Shown: positions 39,372 through 52,700 of the stretch, piece after piece
Layout: the number at the start of each line of letters is the position of its first letter
Numbering within the stretch: the stretch's first letter is position 1
Assembly: GCF_047496725.1 (NCBI RefSeq)
Contig: NC_132974.1
Coordinates: 5,339,501-5,403,500 of the forward strand
DNA: 64,000 bases
Origin: Anoplolepis gracilipes
Taxonomy: Eukaryota; Arthropoda; Insecta; Hymenoptera; Formicidae
Direction: 5' to 3'
Program-made: the position numbers and the translations under genes
The notes under the pieces: model-generated
Seen by the model: only the letters and a program-made list of their open reading frames with translations
The model's database searches: none
Told to the model about the DNA's origin: nothing

Positions 39372-41118
39372 GAAGAAAGAACAATAAATAAAAGTTAAAT
39401 GTACATAATTAAAATTAATTACATGTAAATAATTATGTCTATATGTGTAAATACAATTTGAATTTCAAATAAAAAGTATAAATCATTTGTTCGCATGAAA
39501 TATATACCTTCTCTCAAATATTTTATAGAATATATATAATATAGCTATATACATACATATGTATGGCACGAGATCTCGTATTCGGTAATGGAATATCATC
39601 AAATTAAGTTTGATATTTATTGTAAGACCGTTGGGAAATACGCGTAACATAAATGTAATAACATTTTATAATATTGAACGCAAGTTGTATTACATTATAT
39701 TGCAGTCCTTTAAACCGTTATTGGGCTTGGCATAAACCTTCCTCAACGGAAAAATAAATTTAAAAATGCGACATTTATATATAACATTTTTTTTTATATT
39801 AAAGAGAATTTTACTCTTATTAAATTATAGTTCCAATTATAATTTTTCCAACTCTAACGTAGTAATAGATGATACTGCTCATAAAGAATCATTCGACACG
39901 TGATTAACGTCTGCAAAGTTACATCCATCACATGACAGATATATTAGTTTTCAAAAAATTAAAATTTGCAAATATTCAATCTAACGATGATTCAAAAATA
40001 CGGAAATTTCAAGCGCGCCCGCTATTCACACCCGCCGACTTTTTTCCACTCTGCCTTTCCCGTTCTCCCTCTCGCATGTACGCATGCTTTTTGCGAAACT
40101 TTCGGCATCCTGAGCACGATCATCGACACGCAAAATTCTCGATTGAAAGCGAGGAGCGTGCGCAATATCAACATTTTGTACATCCCGCATTTCGTTCCGT
40201 TGTTTTAATATCCCTTTGACCCAACGATAGGCTGTGTCTGCCAGGGTTTTTGCATTGAAAATATTAAAACCGGCGGAGAGGGAAAGGAGAAAAATAAACA
40301 GAAAATGCGCGCACTCGCAAACATATAGATATGTTTGCATACGCGTATAAAAAAAGATGGCCAGCGAGAAAAGCGAAACCATACATCAATCAATCAAGCT
40401 GCACAAAGCGCGTTCGAATCCTTCATGATTAAAATGTAGTAAAACGTAGTAAACGACTTTTACTGCCTCCATTCTGTATGCTTTACTTATTCTCTTATTT
40501 CCGTTGCAGTTTTTTGCGAATTAACGTAACGCAAAACAGTGGAAAGCCACGTGTATCGTTTTCAAATTTTGAAAAAAAGATTAAATTGCACTTGGATTGT
40601 CAGTGATAAAAATCGACTAAGTCAAATTGCTTACACATATATTGTGAAGAAAAGTTTTTATTATATGTATATTTTTATTACTAATAACGACAATAACATG
40701 ATGACGTTTTTTTTTTTCATAGATTTGACGTTCATGTAGCGTCACCCAATTTAAAGTTTTCTCGATTGTCATCAAGATGGTTCTGTTGTTTCCAAAATGA
40801 TCGAAAGAAATAAATGGAAAAAGACTCTAGCGACTAACTCTAACGAGCTGAGACAACGCGATCTCGTGCTAAAAGTAAAGTTAAAGACGCGCGAAAAAAA
40901 AGAAAAGAACGAAGTATCGATTTTCAGAGTCGGTCCGAGTACTATCATCATAGTCGTCGTCGACGTCGTCGCCAGTTATCTTCGAGTCGAGTTAATGCAC
41001 CGGCAACTGGCCACACGCAGTCGTGCATACGAACGACGAAGCGCGTCGTACGACATGCAAATATCGTCGTATAATTGCTGGTGTCACGCAATCGACTCGA
41101 CAGCGCCGCCGCCGCCGC

Positions 41119-41150
<32 letters not shown>

Positions 41151-44100
41151 CGACGACGACGACGACGCTACGACACGAAGCCGTTCTTCAACAAAAAAAT
41201 TGGATACCGGGAAACATTCGTTAACGTTGATAGAGAAGAAAGTTGGTAAATTGAGTGCGCCGCACGAGATAAAACGAAACCGAACTACTAAGAATATATA
41301 CAATTTGCTTTAAATAACTGATAATATTACCGCGGTCTTTGAATAAATGTTGTCAGTAATGTGAATATTCTTAATCATAGTTGAATATTGATTACTATTT
41401 TTCCAAATATAGCTTTTTTAATATTTGTGAAACAGATTTTAACATGATGAATATAAATTTACTTGACAATCATCTCACATATTATATCAATTTAAAAAGT
41501 AAAAATAGAAAATATTTTTTACATACAAGTAAGATATATTAATACAAAAATAATTAATTTATGATTCAGGCTATCTTTTTTCTTGTTAAAAATAAATTTT
41601 TGCAAAATAAAAAATATACTTATATATTATAATTCATCCTTTTTAATCAATATGACATTTAGTTTCTGTATGTATGTGAATTTGTACGTTTATGTCGTGA
41701 ATTGCGTACGATGACAAATCTCTATCTCGCTTCATTATCCAAAATTTCCAAGTAGAAACGGTCGAGCAATAGGGAGGACAGGGAGTACAACCAGTAATAA
41801 GCGCGACGATGTCGTAAACGACATTAATCCGTGCACCACTCCGGAGAAGTGCATTTATAAGCTACCCGGTTTCACACTGCACTAAGGATAATTTACACTC
41901 ACGTGATGCAGCAACCGCATAATTTAAAACGTTGATTTACGTCCTTCATTAATTTGATGATTACATTTCAACATTTTTTTTCTTATATCGCGCAAAACTA
42001 ATTAGTCCATGCGACACGCGTTTTATACTAATAAAATATAGTTATACTCGTAATTATAAAAATATACAACAAATAATGATTGCATCACTCTTTGAAGGAA
42101 AATAAATGTAATTATATTGAATTTTATAACAATGCACCAGATACGGAAATATTATATATTCAAAAGAAGTAATAATAATTTCTATATTTTACATTTATAT
42201 AAATTAATAAATAATATAGTTTTTAATGTATCCTTCGAAATCGTCATTTATGTAATTAATTTAAATAAAGAATAATAACTAATATTACAAGTCATATTAT
42301 TACGGGATGTAAACGTATAGTAATTACATTTTTTTACAATTTTATGAGAAAGAAATGTTTTATAGCTTCTCTGTGATTAATCGAGTATAGTCGCCGTAAT
42401 AATTTGATCAACATTAAATGAAGAGTTGGCTAGAGGAAGAAGAGCGAACGATGCGAGGTACATAAAGACGCCGAGTGCAGCCAGAGTAAAAGAGGGGATA
42501 TAGCTGCCGTTGCACTTGCGTCGTTGCAATCGCATTACATCGTCGCGACCGCGATGCATACGAAGTAATCTCGTCGCGGTGGGCCCAGACAAGCTGTCGC
42601 CATAGCGCATCCTTGTGAGCGACTTTAGACGAACAGAGATGGAGATATGCACTGCTCGAACGCTCAAGAGCAAAGCTGAAGACCGAGATAAAATGGTTAG
42701 AGAAGGAGAGTCGGAAATGCGCAATCGGGAAATTTTACGAGAACGACGAAAAGAGAGAAATGACAGTGTGTCAATAATATTGAGAGAAGTTTGATGCTTT
42801 TGTCACAAATTATGGTAGCATAAAAGAGTGAATAAACATTCCTTTATCTTTGCATAATTCTTTGTAATATGTAAACCATTTATTACATTCGCTTTCAAAA
42901 TTTGATTAATAATTTTTTTATTACTAACTTTTGTATTTATAACTGACAATATATATCTGTTATCACGTGTAAAGTTCTCTTTTCGAATTCTATTTTTAAA
43001 ACTATCTATAAGATTTGCATCGTTTTACGCTTTTAATTTACAATTCAAACAATTAATCCTCAAATTAAAATTCAGTTAATGTATAAATGGAAGAGTGCAC
43101 CGCGTTTATTCTTGCTAATTTACCAAAGTAACATTATCGCGTCTGTTTTGAAATTCCTATATATACCGCCATTCCTCCTATCTAATTCCTGCATCCTCTT
43201 TGTCCCCCGTTCGGCTAGAGTTGATTATTCATGCGCCCCATTTTGCCACGTTTTACTTTCATGACCGCTAATAACTCGGGATCCGCGTCTAATCGAATTT
43301 ATGCAAATGACAATTAGATGTATATAGATACGTTTTTGCCTGCATGTATCTACACTATATACATATATACATGAAATGGAACAATTTGCTGGAATTACTC
43401 GGTCGCCTTTGTTGTCTCGATAAATATGCAAAAATGTTTTGGACAGAAATTGCTAAGCATAGGAAACGATATGGTAAACATAGGAATAACATTATCGTTT
43501 TTAATTTTTATGTTATATTCTGCTAAAAAGGAAATAATATTAGATGTATAAAAAAATTGTATTATTTAACACGATAAATTTTAAGAAATTTTGTTACCGA
43601 CAAATTAGTCGAGAAAGATGATATGAGATTATATAGAAAATGTGCAAAATTGCGAATGAAAAGCGTTTCATTATCCAGTTGTCAAGGTACTTATATTAAC
43701 ATCAACGAATTTTAATTAAAACGCCTCGTTATAGCAGATAGCATAGATGTTCGAATAATTAGCACCCTACATATCTTGGACATTTCGGTTATAATGTTCA
43801 CATTTCGCGATATATCTCGCTTGTATTTACATATATACCAGACTAATTTTAACGATTGTGCAGAAAAACATATTTCATAGAAAAAAATACAAAAGAGAAA
43901 GAGAGAAGAGGAAAAAAGAGACAATGAATTGTACCGCTGGCTGAGATTGTTATTGCACGTGACAGAAGTCAACCGAATGATAATTGAGATAAGTGGATTG
44001 CGATTTAATTATAAATATAGCTTGCACATATTTAATGCATTATAAAATAACTACAACGTATTTCGTTAACAAAGGTTACGATTATTATTGGATAACTGTC

Positions 44101-47100
44101 AAGCTTTTATACCTTTTTAATTCGATGATATCCGATTTTTATTCTTAACAATTATTCCAAGCCAAGATTTTGTGTTTGGCTTAACTTTCGCAACGGCAAG
44201 ACGCGAAGGTTAAACGAGCATTTACGCCCGGAGCATAAATTGTAGATGCACTATAACATAATTCACATTGCAGACGACATTACTCACCGGCAAGAACCCC
44301 GGCCATGTAAACCGCGGCGATCCTCAGGCTTCCGTGAACCATTTCCAAGGGAAGTCCCACGACCACCTGAACCCCCAGGTTAAACAGCAGGTGAAGCCAC
44401 CTGAAAAAAAATATAACCACGCGGTAAATTACGAAGTCATGTCAATTGTTTTGTTTCAGAACTCCAGAATGTGCTCCAGAAATTTTTCAACTTAATTACA
44501 ATAGCACGCGATATGCATGAGTTTAATGTCTGAATTATACGCCTAATAGCGCGTACCCTATGTTTATGAAACATGGTAGTAATGACACGGCAATAAATAC
44601 TAGAGTAGTTTTTCAAATCAAGTATATATAATGCAATATGATCATTATAAAATTACACACTTACTGTTAGCAATTACTATAAAATTAAAAAGTCATTATC
44701 ACTTGTTATATCAACAAATATTGCGATATAGTAATTACAATTTTGTAAAATAATTAATTAATAAGTACAAAAAGAACTAACTAAATCTTTTTGCCTAAAA
44801 CTATCACAAAGTTAACCGTAGGAAAGTTAACATATCGTTGCAATTTTGGTCGCCAAAGATTTCGAAAGTTCGTGTAGATCCGAGAAAGAAGAGATTGTCG
44901 TTAGTCGTGAATTATAAGACTGCGGGTGGTCGACTATAGTTTTAATTAGGAACATCTCGTTACCGATATCCTCGCCGCGATAAGGAAGCTAGACGGAAGT
45001 AGCCAAGCCGCCGCGCCGGAAGAAAAGTTGAAAATAATCGATGATTCCGATTCGTGATGAATTCCACGTCGTCGGTTCACGAATATCGGTGCGGCCAACA
45101 GAATTACAATAATTATACTTCTCCGTTTCTCTCCTGAACGATGAGAGAAGAGAGTGGATCGTAGCCAAACAATATTCTTATTCGCTCGAAGCATCGTCTC
45201 GCCGAGAGTACCGAGAAGATTGCCAAAGAACGTCGCGAAGTGAAATAATTGCGAGATACCGACCGCGGTTGGAGGAAAGTTTTATCAGCGACTTCTGGGC
45301 CACAGAAGCACGAAAATCCGATACCCAGCCGTTATCGTGAAACTTTGGTCGACTAATTATTACATCTCGCGCCGAGGATTCTCGCGCGCGCCAGCGCCGA
45401 CAACGTCAGACGATAAATCTCGCGAGAAACGACGTAATTTCTCGCAGTTTCATAAAGTAATGCGAAGCGCGAATAAAATAGGGAGGAAATAAACGTTTAC
45501 GCCATAGCGTATCTCAGAGTCATCGGCTGAGATTAGAATTGAAGCCGGAGGAATTTCGGGCGAATTTGGCCGTGATTTGACTGGAACAAAAGCAACGTAA
45601 GATAAAACGCGTGCGAATGATAAGAGTCGCGAAGGCTGATGAAATTGCTGGTCGTTTGATAATTTGGACAATCTCAGCCGTAATTGTCGGCAAAAGAAAT
45701 TTGTAAGAAAATAAACCGTAGAACAATTATGAATATTATCTTCGTAAGAAGAAACTTTCTAAGCATGGGAAAACGATCGCTCCTCTTATCTATCGCGTCA
45801 TACACTCGAGTGCATGGAAAATCTTGGAGAGCGATTCTCGTTGACACAGTCGCGAGATCTAGATAGTCAATCGAGGCAAAAACTTATCCTTTTACTTGTA
45901 CTACAAAAAAAGTGGCACATTATATAATGTAATATAAATCTTTATTATTATAATTTAAATTCTAATCTGAAGGAATAAATTAAACTGTTTATTTTTTTGT
46001 TTTTCTATGGAAATTATTTTATTTTTAATAAATAATTATTATTTTATTTTATATACATAATTAGATAATTTTCTGATATTTTATCTTGAATTATATACCA
46101 ATCATCCGATTATTACATAACTTACAAATTGAAAATTGACAAAAAGAAAAAGACAAGTTCTTACTAGAAAGAAAATGGGATATTAACGAAGCATAGATTA
46201 TTCCTTCAATATGATTCCTTGAATTCTAAGCAAGATACTTTTTTAAAAGCGTGTTTATTTGACCGACGACGCGAAATTTTAGCATTCACTACATTTTTCC
46301 TCATGAAACGAGGTTTGATTCAAAGAGAGGAAAGGACAACTTTTTCACAGAAGTCTCTTTGCATCATGACATGCGGTAGGCCACAATTAGTCTGCGTGTA
46401 CCGTAACTTCGTAGCCGCGACGTGCGCCTAGGAAGCGACCAATTTGCATGAGGTACGAGTTTTATCGTCGCTGTGCGCCCTGTCGCAATGCGGTCAAATG
46501 GAAAGAATGCGATGGTTGGAACGCTTGGGCGTCACTCGTCGGTTAGTCTCATCGACAGAAATGGATGCCACGGCCTCGGATTCCCGCGGCCGTCGCATTA
46601 CCAAGGAACGAAGTCCATCTAGAGGAGAGAGGGAAGGAGAGAGGTAACCGTGATTAGGTCAGAATTAAATCGATACTCGGAATTCCAACGGGTTTTTTGC
46701 CGTCTCGTTGCCGGGCGAATGCAAATGACGATGCTTCCATCCTTCTGGGTCGCGAGGGCGGAAAACCGGAGGTCGCCTTCGCGTTGGGACAGACGTGATG
46801 TATAGATGTCGATACGTTTTCAGAATGCAATCGTTGGAATGGAACGCGCGTAAGGAGGCGTCGTGTCGGGCGCGACTGTAGGAGGTTCATAAATTTTCCT
46901 TGGTCTCCTGCTGTCTTGATATCATCCGTCGATAGAACTCCCACTGGACTTTTGCACGATAGTATTTTTCAATCTTCTATCGAAGCTATTACCATTTATT
47001 TGTTTTAAATATTGTAATAAAAATTCATAGGATTTTAATTATTTACATTCAAATTTATTGCTATCTCTTTTAATATTATATATTTTAACTTTACTCACGT

Positions 47101-49681
47101 GATATATAATATACAAACTTTTAACAATTTATTGTCTCTTCAAGATAGACAAAGTTTATAAATTATTTACTGATATTTTGATAAATTTATGAATACATAA
47201 ATGAATAAACACAATTGAAAGTTTCGAAAATCACCGAAATTAAACATTAAACATCTCCATTATAACATATGCTTTAATTCATTCATCAAAGATTATTTAA
47301 CTCGAACAATGTACATTGTTAAGCGTCATAGTTACATATTGGTAAGAAAACAAATGGTATCAGTCGCATAAATTAATACCTTAATACAATAGAATCAATA
47401 TCCATAGTTGGGTGACATGCTCGATAAAATATAATGTAAATATATGTATATACAACGACGCTTATCGATGGCGATCTATGCACATTCGAGCCTCTCTCAC
47501 AATCAGCAAAATCTGCTTCCAAGATATTCGAGTCACGATAACGAGGTTCTCCGACCGCGCCAATTTCGGTTAATTGGATACCAATTAGACGAATCTCGGG
47601 CATTGTGTCGGTGGACGAATTACAACGGATTTCTCGGTTTTCGCGTGAGGATGATCCCCTATCTATCTATCTTTTTCCTTCGCCATCTGTTTTGGTCCAC
47701 GACAGCAGAAAGCAATGTCGTTGTTCGAGAGCTGAATTTCCATTCGACGAATACGAATGACGGTAACCGGCCTCCTATAACGGATATCTCTATTCGTCTT
47801 ATTGTTTTCGCCGTGTCGTCTGACTATAGGAAAAAGGACCGGCGGACTTTCTTGCGTGGGATATTCAATTTCGACGATTGCCTACTTATAACAAATCACA
47901 ATGCGATTGATACTTATTCATAGATTGGTTATCTTGAATACTCAATAATATATATTTACAGATATTATACAGATTTCTATGACCAATTTAAATACTTGTA
48001 AACAATTTTATATTCGTCGTAATAAAAAAATTAAATAATTTCATAATTAAATTAACGCGAAAAATAACAAAATATTTTATATAAGAAATATCTACAAATA
48101 ATTTAGTATTTGTCATTTTTATATAATAAATAATTGTGTATTTGTCGTAATAAAAAAAATTAAATAATTTCGAACGAAATTAAAATTTAATGGAAGAATG
48201 ACAAACTATTTGATCAATAAAGAAAATAATAAGGAAAACTATTATGTTTTCAATGTCCCGATGGTTCTAACAGTCATTTAATTCGATCCTATTCGACAAT
48301 TCGCGATAATTCTCGAGAAATCAGGGTCGCGTGAGCGGATCAAAAGTATTATCGAGCACACAGTGGGTGCTGGTAACTTTGCGAGAACGAAGGGATAAAG
48401 TTCCCAAGCAAGTTGACTCTAATGTTCCACAGGCGCAAGTGGTTTCGTCAGCGTCTCTAACTACTTGCTAGTAGTTAATTACACGCCGAAAACTTCTTAC
48501 TTACGAAAGACGAAAGCGTGGACGAGCCTGTCGAGAATGATGTCTCAGCAGTTGGCTGTCTCAAGGAAACCCCGATCTGAATTCTAATGACAGATTCTTT
48601 GACCAATTGAAGAACGATTTTTCTTCAACTAAAATATCGTGACGCTGATAATTCTCGAGATGTAAACTATTTCATGTAAAAATCAGTTTTAAATCAAATT
48701 TCTCAAATCGAAAAGCGTTCAAATTATCGAGATATTAAAGAACAAAGAAACGTAAAATATAATTTTACCGACTAATTTTTTGTAACTAATTTCGAGTTAA
48801 TTGTACATACAGCAGAGAATGTCGTAATGAAATTCATTCCCTGCTATTTTGAGGGGAGTAAAAACTGAATGTAATCGCGCGTACATACAATTTGTTCACT
48901 TTCAACAAGAATTTTCATTCGCGGAGGTTGGGTGAGCGCAGGTTGAAAGTTTCGGTTCACGTGGCGCGCATCGCGTGCACACGAGACGAGAGAAGCCCGC
49001 CTCGATGATATTAAAAGTCGCAAGCCTTCCCGGCGCATTTATGCAACATTAAAAAGACTCGTGGCATAATGGTGTGCCGCCGTGCTCGTCGCGCATGCAT
49101 AATATCGCATCGGTAGTGAACAAGTGACGAGGGCTTATAAAGATGATGGGGCGGTGGACATCGTTATTTAAATTGAGTTACGAGTCGGAAGATTTGAAAG
49201 TATATTTCCCTTCTTTCCTCTTCACGGTTAAGAATGATTTACGAAGCTTGCAATTCGTTTGCGTTTCTATATATATAAGTATTGTTTTTTTTATGAAAGT
49301 TGACAATTTTGATCATTTCATCTGCTTCGCCGAATAAAAATTCTTTGTCAAAAATTTTCTGCGAGCAGTATATGTCCTTTTTTTTCCCTACTTTTTTTTA
49401 GGATGTGCCGCGTGTCCGACAACAATTGAAGCGCAACAAAGCGTTCTTCTGAATTCAAGCCTGATTCGCACGAGTCGATATACGTACCACGGACGACGAG
49501 ATACGGAAGCGTGTCCCGTCTCGAGCGGCGCGAATCCTTTCGGCTTGTATTTCGCGGACTCGGCGATACCATTGTGTCCGCTCCGACGACGCTGCCGCGC
49601 GTTGACTTCCCGCAATTACGGCGATTGTCTCGATTTTTCCGCGCTTCCGGCTTTCTCACGGCATCGTGCACAGCATAAAAG

Positions 49682-49730
<49 letters not shown>

Positions 49731-52700
49731 ACAGAGACACGACTTGAGAGCGCGATAGCAGCAGAGACAGTTTTCACATTAATAACGGAGGAAGCTCGAT
49801 AACGTCTGGCGGAGGTAACGGGCGTTACGCGGAGACGGAAAAAGGCGCTCGCCGTCTTGTTTTTATAATTAATCGCCTGTCACCCGACTGAAGCGTCAAG
49901 CTTTTTATTCGTCGATTATAGATCGCGCTTCTGGCCTTTCCTGGCAGCTCGTGTGTCATCGTCGATGCATTATACGCTTATCATAACTCCGATTTATGCC
50001 AATTAGCGTAACGGACACGTAAAATGCTCGCGCATGTAATCGATCGGAAGATTATTAATGTACATTGACTACGGAAATGCAAATAAAAAGAGGGAAAATT
50101 GCGACTGCTTTATTACCTGTATATTTTATCCAAGACTCAATTTAAACGCGTATTCATTCACATGCGTATCTTTCCTGGAGATTCGACCCTCTCCACCGAA
50201 TTCCTCAGCTTCTATGAAATTTCTCTTCGACTTACCGCACATATCTCGCCGTTCTTGAGCTCTTTCAGGATCATGTAATGCTCGAGAAAATGACTTTTGG
50301 ACGCACGCGGGGCGTTGTTCGCATTAATAATAACCCAACATCCGCGATAACATTTCGCGCGGAAGCGTGGATCGACAAAAGAAGTAATCGGTAAAAAGGA
50401 AGACAAATGCACAGTGAACTCTGGCTTGAGAAAGAGTTTACGGAAAAGAGGAAGAAAGAAAACGCGATGAAGTTTATTACGCTCCAAGGTCCCGTTTGAA
50501 CAATATAATGGGAATAAAACGATGCAGCTAACGGTATTATAAAACATTGAAAGAATATGAAATATGAATAAATTTCGTATAAGTAATTAATAAGAAATGC
50601 ATACATTTTTAATTTATATTAATATAGTACAACTTCAAAAAATGAGGGAGAATAGAAAAATATGAATATTAATAAAATAAATATTATAAACGAAAGAATA
50701 TCAAATTTCGCAGATTTAAAAAAAAAAAAGAGAGAAATAAAATAAAAAGAGATTAGAAACAATACGTAGAACATTTCAAGACAAAATAAAAGTAAAAAAA
50801 TGATACGATAAATAGAAAGGAGATCGTAATATCGAAATATTATCAGAAATTGGAAACAAGAAGGAGAATAGCACAATAAAGAGTACAATAAAAAGAGGAA
50901 AAGAACATAAGAGGGAAACAAAAATTAAACGAACGCACCGTTTTCTATGGAAGAAAAAACAGCGACGGGGTCACTCTTATCGCCGTTTCCATACGCACGT
51001 AGGAAAAACGACGCCTTATCTGGCGTTCCATGAATAATTTACAGAGCTTCGCGCGCTGAAAACTTCTATCCCGTCGGCGAAAGAGGGAGACCAAGCACAG
51101 AGAGAATCGGCTGCAGAATCTCGTCTCTCTTTTCTCTTCGTGATTTTGGGGCTGGAAAGGAAAGAGGTGGAAACGTTGGTGCGTTCAGAGAAATGTCGAG
51201 ATAGAGAAGGCAGAAGGTGGAGAAAAAGGAAAAGAAGGTAAAAACCATCGATGTAGAAGAGAAGAGAAAGAAAAAAATGAGCATAATACAATAGAAAAAT
51301 ACCAAGAGCAGGGAAAGCTGCCACCTTTTCTTTCCTGTAGAAACACGCCAGAATAGTTAAATAATTTTGTTTCTCTTGCAACGCCGCCTGAATTTAATCG
51401 ACGCAATGCCGACTGATTGTGAGAACGCTAAATGCAATACGCGGCAATAAGAAAAGGAATTAGCTTTAATTAGTCAGTAACTTAATGCCTAACATTCATG
51501 ACGGACGCAGGTGGTTAGATGCGTAGAGTCGCATCCGTTTAATCCCAACATTTGTCTCCTCGCGTATGCAAGTATCTTATATATTCTGTAATAAGTCGTA
51601 ACTATAAATTCATTTAAATTCTAAATCATTTCTAATTCATTAAAATCTCTAAGTAAATTTAATTAAATAATATCCTTGTGTCAAGTTTTCTCTTGACACA
51701 AGAGGATTGTTATTTAAATTTTAAGTATTTACATATTTTCTTTAAAACTTTTAAACTCTTTAAAAGTCTTTATTGTGAAATTTCCAATTATTACTTTGAC
51801 GTTAGAAATAAAAAGAAAAATTTTTACACCTAGTAAACCTTGTTTATAAAATAAGTAATGAAATACATAAAAATTTTTGATTTTATACTTTTCTTATTTC
51901 TTCCTCTTTCTTCTTTATTATATTTTCTTTACTTATTATTTATTATTATTCTATATTTTTTTTTATTTATTATATTTTTTATTGCGTATTTTTCTAAAAG
52001 CTTATATATTCTCTTTTCCAAATATCCACTAGCTCGACATAAATTGCTTTATTGATCCATTATTGATAGAACATAAAAAGCGTAGTATATTACATCTCTC
52101 TTGAATAGTAAATGAATTAAATTAGACCGAAAGTAAATGCAACGCACGCACGAAACATATATGCGGTACGTTGATTCTGCAAGTCCGACAAAAAAATAGG
52201 GGCGAAAGGTGCGCCGGAAACGTGGTTTATCTCGATCCCTTTTTTCGCGCTGCCGTAATCGTAATAATTCGTGCGGTGCTGCAACGTCCTCGATTTCAGA
52301 GAATTTCGGCTTCTTTTTTTTCCTCAATATCACTCGCAATATCGCTATTGCAGTGATACACAATATCGCGATGTTATTTCATGTTCTCAGTAAGAAATAA
52401 TATTCAAACGATAGCGATGTTTAAATATAGTTTCCGATATTCATCGCAAAAACTAACAGTAATAACATTTTTCTAAACATGTTTAAAAAAATCAATAAGA
52501 AAATCAATATTTATAAATAATAAAAGATTACTTATATTCGAAATAATCAGAAGCAAAAAAGATTGGAAAATTCAATTTTTAGGTGAAAATGCGTTCTTCA
52601 TGATCGACATTGCTCAAATATTCCACGAAGATTTTATCGGCTCTTTCATATTTTTCTAGCCGCGAATTCGCCGATGATGCCTTCGATAATTTGAATGTGC

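Larger units (their letters stand above)
31330..44287 (-). other. Rhomboid intron, about 13 kb
   Basis: Large intron with donor GTGAGT at 44287 and acceptor TTTTCAG ending at 31330. It contains (TA)n at 32055-32074, an (ACC)n tract at about 33091-33118, the foldback element at 37897-38445, a TCTA/TCCA tract at 38673-38703, a compound (TA)n-(GA)n at 39292-39366 and a (CGA)n tract at 41103-41168. The open frames inside it are simple repeats or chance frames. GC-rich patches near 32640-33270, 33480-33780, 36330-36680, 37400-37800 and 42420-42760 could be enhancers; none can be proven from sequence. Confidence 0.65.

Noticed and set aside
40797..41313. Overlapping frames with Arg and Asp runs
   Set aside because: Explained by the CGA/GCC trinucleotide repeat.
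47444..47923. 159-codon plus-strand open frame
   Set aside because: No domain recognised; it lies antisense in a rhomboid intron without splice or promoter support.
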